From: JARROD01 sp037384225
Lineage (GTDB): Bacteria > Pseudomonadota > Gammaproteobacteria > Pseudomonadales > Cellvibrionaceae
Length of the DNA stretch: 17,172 nucleotides
Direction of reading: 5' to 3'
NCBI GenBank assembly: GCA_037384225.1
Contig: JARROD010000142.1
Location: forward strand, 1 to 17,172
This document shows positions 7,954 to 14,482 of the stretch, piece by piece; position 1 is the stretch's first letter; each line of letters starts with the position of its first letter. The translations under genes were made by a program, and so were the position numbers. The notes beneath the pieces are model-generated. The model was not told where the DNA came from and did no database searches. It saw only the letters and a list, made by a program, of their open reading frames with translations.

Positions 7954-10266
7954 ATGTCGGTCCCGGCACAGTGGATTCCCGCCACAGTGATTGGTGTGCG
8001 AGAAAGCCTCGGCGCCGCCAGCGAACTCAAACGCAATCAAATCGAAATTGTCGATGCCATTGTCGCCGCCGATATCCAGCAACTGCCCGATTTCAGTGTC
8101 ACCGAAGCGCTGCAGCGGGTCACCGGAATTCAGATTACCCGCGATCGGGGCAACGGCAATAACGTCGCCATTCGCGGCCTCACTCAAATGGAAACGACGC
8201 TGAACGGCCGCGAGATATTCTCCGCCAACGATGCCGAGGGTTTCGGCCGCACACTGGCCTTTGTCGCCGTGCCTTCGGAACTGGTATCGGGTATTAAAGT
8301 TTACAAGACATCCTCCGCCGATCACATCGAAGGAGGAATCGCCGGTTCAATCGATCTGCGCACCTACCGCCCTTTCGATTTTAAAGACTACAAACTGGTC
8401 GGCTCGGTGCGCAGGGTAGAGGGCGAACTGATCGATAAAGGGGAATTGCAGTACTCAGCACTGTTAAGTGGGCGTCTGGAAACCGCCGGCGGCCATGAGT
8501 GGGGGGGATTACTCAGCGTATCACAGCAAAAACGCGCCTATCGGAACCAAACCACCGCGTTCACCGACGGCAGTCAGGCGCTGTTCCCGGGTACCAACGA
8601 CCTGCAGAAAATTACCTGGAACGACGCCAACATCTCTGTTTTGAGTTTTATTCGCGACACGGTGGACCGCTCCAAACAGGCCGCCGTCGGCGGCATCTGG
8701 GAACGCGACTGGCGGGAGGGAACGCTGACGCTAAAGGGTGATATCAGCTACACCGAAAGTACCAACAACCTGTTATTCTTCGGCCCGTTTTTATCCGCCA
8801 ATGCAGCACAGTTTAGCCACGATCTATCCCCGTCGGTGCCGGGTACATCGGTCAGCGGGACCGATCTGCTCGATCCGGCAAACTTTCAATTCACCAACCT
8901 CGTCTTTATCAAGCGCCCTTTCGAGGGCGATCAGAGTTCGCAGCAGTTTGATGCCGAATACACCTTTGCCAATGGGTTCTTTACCTCGTTATCATCCGGA
9001 CTGCGGTTTTCTCAGCGTGAAGCCGACAATAATCCCGGACTTATTATCGATCTCGGCTCAGGTATTGCCGGCACATCGGCGGCGGCCACCCCGGGACTCG
9101 TTGGTGTCTACCCTTTCAACGATTACTTTCCCGGCTCACACGCCCCGAGCCTGGACGCCTTTACAGTCGCCGATCTATCCTCAGCCAGACACACGGCAGC
9201 CTACCGCAGCGCTTTTGGTCTTACCACCCCGATCCCCACCCGTGGAGATCCGCTGGGCCTGTGGGATATCGATGAAAAAACCCGGGCACTGTACGTTATG
9301 GGCAACTTTAAAAGCACCCGTTATCCCATCGACGGTAATATCGGTTTACGGGTGATCCACACCAAGGTTTCCTCTTCAGGCAACCGGTCGGTACCCGACA
9401 GCGGCAATACCACCCCCATCGGAATCGACAATTCCTATACCGATTACCTGCCAAGTATGAATCTGCGTTACGATCTCGGCGATGGTCTCTACGGGCGGGC
9501 TGCCGCGTCGAAAACCCTGACCCGACAAAATTTTTCCGACCTCACCCCTTCGCTGACCCTGTTTCAGTTTGTCACCACACCGTCGCTGAACACCGGCTCG
9601 TCGGGCAACCCCGAACTCGATCCGGTGCGCTCGGACAATCTGGATCTGTCACTGGAGAAATATTTCGGTCAAACCAACTCGATCTATATCACCGGCTTTT
9701 TGAAAAAGGTGGACGGTTTCGTTACCAATATCAGTAACCCGGAGGTTTACGACGGCGTCACCTACCAAGTTAACCGACCACAGAACAACGAGACTGCGGA
9801 TATCAAAGGCATCGAATTCGGTTACCTGCAATTCTATGATTTCCTACCCGGGTACTGGGGTGGACTCGGGCTGCAGTTGACCTACACCTATGTGGACAGC
9901 GAGGACACCAGCCTTGTGGCTGGGAGAAAGTTGCCGTTGCAGGATCTCTCCGAGCATAGCTACAACATCATCGGACTCTACGAACGGGGCAATTTCACGG
10001 CCCGCATCGCCTACAACTGGCGCGACGACTACCTGAGCGGTATTACTAATGTCATCGGTGTTGGCTCCATACCCATTTATACGGAGGACTACGGCTGGCT
10101 CGACGCATCTTTCAGCTTTAATTTCAGCGATACCCTCTCGGTGTCGATAGATGGCGCCAACCTCCTCAACACCATACGTCACTCTTACTATGGCAAGCAA
10201 ACCAGGCCAAGTCGCAGTGAAATCAATGACAGACAGCTTGCCATTAAGCTAACGGCCAAATTTTAA
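7954..10266 (+). CDS. TonB-dependent receptor, TIGR01782-like, lacking signal peptide
   Basis: 770 residues. After a short odd leader (MSVPAQWIPAT) the product enters VIGVRESLGAASELKRN, then IVDAI, ADIQQLPD, VTEALQRVTGIQITRDRG and VAIRGL. This is the plug start of the TonB-receptor group often linked to sugar or oligosaccharide uptake. KVYKTSSADHIEGGIAGSIDLRT closes the plug, and a large barrel follows, ending IKLTAKF with the terminal Phe expected for BAM insertion. What is missing is striking: no signal peptide, only a vestigial TonB box and no Shine-Dalgarno site before ATG 7954. An in-frame TAA at 7939-7941 prevents a longer start, and no signal sequence appears in other frames upstream. 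The gene is therefore probably 5'-truncated or N-terminally replaced, and the protein may not be exported. The barrel itself shows no frameshift. Confidence 0.85.
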   Translation: MSVPAQWIPATVIGVRESLGAASELKRNQIEIVDAIVAADIQQLPDFSVTEALQRVTGIQITRDRGNGNNVAIRGLTQMETTLNGREIFSANDAEGFGRTLAFVAVPSELVSGIKVYKTSSADHIEGGIAGSIDLRTYRPFDFKDYKLVGSVRRVEGELIDKGELQYSALLSGRLETAGGHEWGGLLSVSQQKRAYRNQTTAFTDGSQALFPGTNDLQKITWNDANISVLSFIRDTVDRSKQAAVGGIWERDWREGTLTLKGDISYTESTNNLLFFGPFLSANAAQFSHDLSPSVPGTSVSGTDLLDPANFQFTNLVFIKRPFEGDQSSQQFDAEYTFANGFFTSLSSGLRFSQREADNNPGLIIDLGSGIAGTSAAATPGLVGVYPFNDYFPGSHAPSLDAFTVADLSSARHTAAYRSAFGLTTPIPTRGDPLGLWDIDEKTRALYVMGNFKSTRYPIDGNIGLRVIHTKVSSSGNRSVPDSGNTTPIGIDNSYTDYLPSMNLRYDLGDGLYGRAAASKTLTRQNFSDLTPSLTLFQFVTTPSLNTGSSGNPELDPVRSDNLDLSLEKYFGQTNSIYITGFLKKVDGFVTNISNPEVYDGVTYQVNRPQNNETADIKGIEFGYLQFYDFLPGYWGGLGLQLTYTYVDSEDTSLVAGRKLPLQDLSEHSYNIIGLYERGNFTARIAYNWRDDYLSGITNVIGVGSIPIYTEDYGWLDASFSFNFSDTLSVSIDGANLLNTIRHSYYGKQTRPSRSEINDRQLAIKLTAKF

Positions 10267-10505
10267 GCCGAAACCTTTCTCCGTCGACGCCGCAACATTA
10301 TCACGCAGCTTTCACATTGATCGGGATATTCCCGCCAGTGCTTCATTCAATCAGTTATTTCGATAATTACCTGCGAAAAATTGCGACAATTGATTGAGAC
10401 AGATGGTTTAAGCTTACTTCCAGACAGTTAGCTCCTGTCGTGAAGCGCTTACCCTCATCGCACTCACCACTTACGGGGGCAGCTAATTAACTTACGGAGG
10501 TTACT
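10267..10505 (+). promoter_or_regulatory. Upstream region of the pirin gene
   Basis: This 239-bp gap has a small hairpin just after the receptor (CGGGA-TAT-TCCCG, 10322-10334, no T-run) and an AAGCGCTT palindrome at 10443-10450, 56 bases before pirin. A strong ribosome site GGAGG (10496-10500) lies five bases before ATG. No clear sigma-70 promoter could be fixed. Confidence 0.4.
10443..10450. promoter_or_regulatory. AAGCGCTT palindrome, candidate operator
   Basis: TGAAGCGCTTACC contains the same AAGCGCTTA core as the site at 6287-6296. These are the only two copies I found in the window and both are intergenic, which suggests a shared regulator. An 8-bp core is short, so chance is not excluded. 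Confidence 0.3.
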
Positions 10506-11366
10506 ATGAGCACACGCGAAGTCGTGGAAGTGATTTTGGCGCGTCCCACCACCGATGGCGCCGGCGTAAAGCTATTGAGAGTTTTCGGCGGCCAACATCC
10601 GGAGCGGTTCGATCCCTTTCTGATGCTGGATGAATTCGGTTCCGAGGAGTCCAGTGATTATATCGGCGGCTTTCCGTCACACCCCCACAGGGGGTTTGAA
10701 ACCGTCACCTATATGCTGGAAGGTAAAATGGAACACCGCGATCATCTCGGTCACCTGGGCCTGCTCAACGATGGCGACGTGCAATGGATGAGCGCCGCAC
10801 GCGGCATTATTCACTCCGAGATGCCGCGCCAGACCGAGGGGCGGATGCGGGGCTTTCAGCTATGGGTCAACCTGCCCGCCGCGGAGAAAATGAAAGATCC
10901 CGCCTACCGGGATATTCCCGCCGCCGAGATTCCCCACTATGACCTGGGCGCGGTGCGGGTCAAGGCTGTGGCCGGGGAAACGACCATCACCACGCCATCG
11001 GGTAGCGAAACAGTTACCGGGTATATTCGCCACCTCACCACCGACCCCCTGTTTCTGGATCTGCACTGGCAGTGCGACACCCCGGTGCGTCTGACACTGC
11101 CCGCTTCGCACACCAGCCTGTTGTATGTGTACGAGGGCCGGGCTCAGGTCGGAGACAAGGCGACCGCCGTCAAAACACAGCAACTTGCGCGCCTACAGGG
11201 AGACGGCGAGTTACTGGTCAACGCAAACACCGATACCCGAATTCTGCTGCTGGCGGGCAGGCCGTTGCGAGAACCCATCGTTCAATACGGACCCTTTGTG
11301 ATGAATACAGCGGCCGAGATAGAAAAAGCAATTGAGGATTACCGGGAAGGGATTTTGACACAGTGA
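10506..11366 (+). CDS. Pirin family protein (bicupin, metal-binding)
   Basis: 286-residue cytoplasmic bicupin of the pirin/YhhW family. Characterised members bind Fe or another divalent metal; some act as quercetin dioxygenases and others as redox-linked regulators. The N-terminal cupin has the complete four-ligand site: H59 and H61 in SHPHRGFET, and H103 and E105 in GIIHSE. FDPFLMLDEFG and GRMRGFQLWVNLP are further family signatures. The second cupin ends LLLAGRPLREPIVQYGPFVMN, as expected for full-length pirins. ATG 10506 is set by a strong GGAGG five bases upstream. The gene appears monocistronic; an AAGCGCTT palindrome 56 bases before the start may mediate regulation. Its cellular role here is unknown. 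Confidence 0.95.
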   Translation: MSTREVVEVILARPTTDGAGVKLLRVFGGQHPERFDPFLMLDEFGSEESSDYIGGFPSHPHRGFETVTYMLEGKMEHRDHLGHLGLLNDGDVQWMSAARGIIHSEMPRQTEGRMRGFQLWVNLPAAEKMKDPAYRDIPAAEIPHYDLGAVRVKAVAGETTITTPSGSETVTGYIRHLTTDPLFLDLHWQCDTPVRLTLPASHTSLLYVYEGRAQVGDKATAVKTQQLARLQGDGELLVNANTDTRILLLAGRPLREPIVQYGPFVMNTAAEIEKAIEDYREGILTQ

Positions 11367-11842
11367 TTTTTTCCCCATCGGTAGGCGTTGGAGACGGCTG
11401 TGATCAGCATCCTGACAGACGCACATAAAATGGTGCTGGCAGCTATGCAATTGAGTAGTTTCATTTTCCTTGTATCCTTTTAATGATGGTGTAGTTTGTT
11501 TTTTCCAATAACGCCGTTTTTGAAAATGGCTTCCCTAAACGTTTCCTTATCCCCTCCCGCTACATTGCCGGAGTTCCCGCAAATCAACCAGGCCCTCGGG
11601 TGACTCTATTCAATTTTCAAACTGAATGATTAAACATTCAACGAATGGAGAATGTGTATAAAGTGTTGGGAGGGATAAACAAGTCAGCGCCGGCATATAA
11701 ATGGCGCCAAAATTTAAAAGCATCCGATATTGATTTATGCGCCGTATGGATGTTAACCTTTAGTGTACGTGGGTTTAATTTGAAATTGGAAGATTGATGG
11801 TCGAGAGGCTGCGTTGCTGGCAGGAATGTGGACAAGGTGCAT
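11367..11842. other. Gene-poor AT-rich stretch downstream of pirin
   Basis: This 476-bp stretch holds no supported gene. I see only short hairpins such as CATTC-AAC-GAATG (11635-11647) and GCGCC/GGCGC around 11687-11706, and a GGGAGGG at 11670-11676 with no useful start codon after it. It could include the old promoter and leader of the transporter remnant that follows. Confidence 0.5.
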
Positions 11843-11947
11843 ATGAACAACGATACAGGCGTCGCCTGCCTCAGTCTGATTGCCCGCTACCATCAGTTGG
11901 CGACGGATCCCGCTCAGCTTTCTAATAGGAGAAACTTCCGCAACTAA
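11843..11947 (+). pseudogene. N-terminal remnant of a type I secretion ABC transporter (C39-like domain)
   Basis: A 34-codon frame opens with ATG 11843, preceded by AAGG (11834-11837), five bases away. Its product, beginning MNNDTGVACLSLIARYHQ and continuing LATDPAQLSN, matches the start of HlyB-type ABC exporters (compare DYGLYALEILAQYHN in HlyB). In those proteins the first domain is a degenerate C39 peptidase. Thr occupies the place of the catalytic Cys (DTG instead of DCG), as expected for non-proteolytic type I exporters. After about 28 codons the similarity stops and the frame ends at TAA 11945; no membrane or ATPase part follows. I interpret it as a decayed or deleted transporter gene. 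The link to the RTX gene at 14483 is inference. The fragment is short, so chance resemblance is possible. Confidence 0.55.
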
Positions 11948-12053
11948 ATAAAAGTCAGAATAGGTCCGCATGAAGGGGTGCAAATAAACATCTTCCCATT
12001 GAAGACCACAACACCTCCATTCAAAACAACAAAAAAGACATCATGGAGTATAC

Positions 12054-14393
12054 ATGTAAAATAATCACAACAAAAAATTTCAGCGATTCACCAATAAGCC
12101 CATTGCCCTAGCCATAGCGGCATCTTCCCTGACAGTCGGCCTAAGCCTGTCTGCGGTAAATGCCACCGCAGAAGAGGCCGTCCTGGAAGAGGTTGTCGTT
12201 ACCTCAACCAAACGCGAGGCTTCCCTGCAGGATGTCCCGCTGAGTATCAGCGCCGTATCCGGTGACAAACTGGAAGCAGCCGGTGTGCAGGACTTCGAGA
12301 GTGTCGCGGCTTCAGTACCGTCACTGTCATTCAAATCTTCAGGCCCGGGGAGAACCAAACTCAACATCCGCGGTATTTCTTCGGTGACCGGCGTGGCGCC
12401 AACGGTGAGCTACTACATCGACGAAATGCCCATATCAACCATTTCTTCCGGATCTTCCACCTCCTTCGCCTCTACCGTCGTCAGCCCCAAGCTGTTCGAC
12501 CTGGACCGGGTGGAAATTCTGCGCGGTCCGCAGGGGACACTGTTCGGCTCCAGCTCCATGGGCGGCACAGTGCGCATCATAACCGCCCAGCCAAACCTCG
12601 ACGAGTTTGCGGGCAAGGTTGCCGGGGAGCTCTCCTCAACCGCAGGCGGCGGCATGAACTACCTGATGAACGGCATGGGCAACTTCGTCCTGAGTGAAGA
12701 CGCCGCTCTGCGCGTGGTGGCCTCAACCAGCGACCGTAGTGGCTTTATCGACCGCAAATTCGCGGGCGGCAAGGAGGAGGACGTGGACTCGGAAGAGACT
12801 CAGCTGGTCCGCGCCGCGCTGCGCTACAACATTACGGACTCCACATACATTCAGCCCGCCGTCTTCCATCAATCCATCTCGATGGACGGCAAGCCCAATT
12901 TCGATGGCCCCGATTTCGAGGACGAACAGATTCGTCCCTTCGATGCCGCCGAACCATTCGAAGATACGTTTACCATGAGCAGTGTAACCTTGGGCAGCGA
13001 CTTCGAAATCATGTCCCTGGTGGCCAACTACTCCACCATCGACCGCAGCTTCGACAATGTCGAAGATATAACCGATCACGTGATTGCCCTCGAAAGTGCG
13101 TTTGGCTTCAGCTACGGCATGCCCGAAGCGCCGGCCTTTGTCGATGAATCAGTAACCCTGGATGATGAGACATTCGAGGTCCGCCTGTCTTCGCAAACGG
13201 CCTCTAACTTCCAGTGGGTGGTCGGTTTTTATCACAAGGACGCAGAAGTCAATGCGGATTACCGCATGGGGCGCGGCTTCGAATATGTGACACCGAACGG
13301 CCTCGCCAACACCAACGACAACACCACTTACAAGGAAAACGCTTACTTCGGTGAGGGCAGCCTGACCTTTGCCGAGGATTTCACCTTCACCCTTGGTCTG
13401 CGCAAACTCAAATACGATTTCAAGCAGCACAAGGAAGACTGGGGCATGGTGTACGCCCCTGCGCCAGTCAACGGCGGCCTGACTGAAGAGGAGGCGAATC
13501 AGCTCAACGTCAGCGCCTCGGATAACGAACTCAACTACCGCGCAACCTTCGCCTGGAACTTCTCTGAAATAGGCCAGATCTACGCCACCTCCTCTGACGC
13601 GACGCGTCCGGGCGGCGGCAACCGCTCTATTCCGCGCAGTACCGACCCCAACGACTCCCTGGCCTTTGCCTGCAACAACGACCTGAACGCATTGGGCATT
13701 ACGGGTAATCCGACCTCCTATGCCGGCGACGTGGTGGACAACCTGGAGCTGGGCTTGAAGCTGGAGCCCACCGATGCACTGCGCATTAACACCTCGGTGT
13801 ATCGAATTACCTGGGAGGATATCCAGCAGCGCGTCAACACTTCCGGCGACTGCGGTTTCAATTTCACCGCCAATGTCGGCGAAGCCGTTTCCACTGGTTT
13901 CGAGTTTGAAGCGGTGGCGGCAGTGACCGAGCGGCTCACCCTGAATGCCGGCTTCGGCTATACCGATGCGGAGTTTACCGAATCTGTTGCCAGCGCGGGC
14001 ATCGCTAAAGGCGACCAACTGACCGATGTCCCGGAAATGACCGCCAGCCTGTCCGCCGATTGGAGCATGCCGCTGACTTCCGGTGAGATCTTCGTTCTCG
14101 GCAGCGTCAACTACGTCGATGAAACCCTGGAGACGCCGGGACGCGCCAATACAGACGTCTCTGGTCTGGACATTGATTCCGGCAACGTTAAACCCAGCTA
14201 CACAATTGCTAACCTACGTGTCGGTTACGCCAGCTTAAAAAACTGGGAAGCCGCACTCTTCGTCAACAACCTCACCGATGAAGTCGCCATCTACTCCTAC
14301 AATGACGCGATTGTATTCAACCTGCCCGGATTTGACCGCACCGCGAGAAACCGGCCGAGAACCATAGGACTTACCGCGCAGTACAATTTCTAA
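12054..14393 (+). CDS. TonB-dependent receptor with stop at codon 2 (possible pseudogene)
   Basis: The natural start is ATG 12054, five bases after GGAG (12045-12048), but codon 2 is TAA (12057-12059). From 12060 the same frame is open to TAA 14391-14393. It encodes a basic N-terminus (NNHNKKFQRFTNK), a hydrophobic signal segment, likely cleavage near NATA and a TonB box (LEEVVVTSTKR). The plug follows with VEILRGPQGTLFGSSSMGG, then a barrel ending RNRPRTIGLTAQYNF. Without the stop the product is about 779 residues. No ATG, GTG or TTG exists in frame before GTG 12285, and starting there would lose the signal peptide and TonB box. AAA to TAA is a single-base change, so a nonsense mutation is the simplest reading. 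A sequencing error or frameshift rescue from ATG 12043 is possible. The plug resembles the siderophore/unspecified receptor group rather than the carbohydrate type. Confidence 0.85.
12072..12078 (+). promoter_or_regulatory. Candidate -1 slippery heptamer A-AAA-AAT
   Basis: In the frame of the upstream ATG 12043, this heptamer has the X-XXY-YYZ form. A -1 slip would move ribosomes exactly into the signal-peptide frame of the receptor, bypassing the TAA at 12057. No stimulatory stem-loop or strong ribosome site for ATG 12043 is evident, so this is speculative. Confidence 0.2.
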
Positions 14394-14426
14394 GCCCCGG
14401 TCGGTAACTGGTCGAAATAAACCAAG

Positions 14427-14463
14427 TCGGCCCCAATGTGCAAAAACACAACATTGGGGCCGA
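14427..14463. terminator. Bidirectional intrinsic terminator between convergent genes
   Basis: TCGGCCCCAATGT (14427-14439) is perfectly inverted as ACATTGGGGCCGA (14451-14463) around an 11-base A-rich loop. This gives a 13-bp GC-rich stem in the 89-bp gap between the convergent receptor and RTX genes. Each side has only short T-rich stretches (TTGAATTT on plus, TTTATTT on minus), but stem and position are typical of a shared terminator. Confidence 0.75.
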
Positions 14464-14482
14464 TTGAATTTGACCTTTTAAT

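Noticed and set aside
11638..11983. Two minus-strand small frames across the transporter remnant
   Set aside because: No ribosome site or recognisable product. The plus-strand frame at 11843-11947 has both a ribosome site and family-like sequence.
13149..14018. 289-codon minus-strand frame opposite the third receptor
   Set aside because: It is antisense to strongly supported receptor coding sequence and has no independent support.
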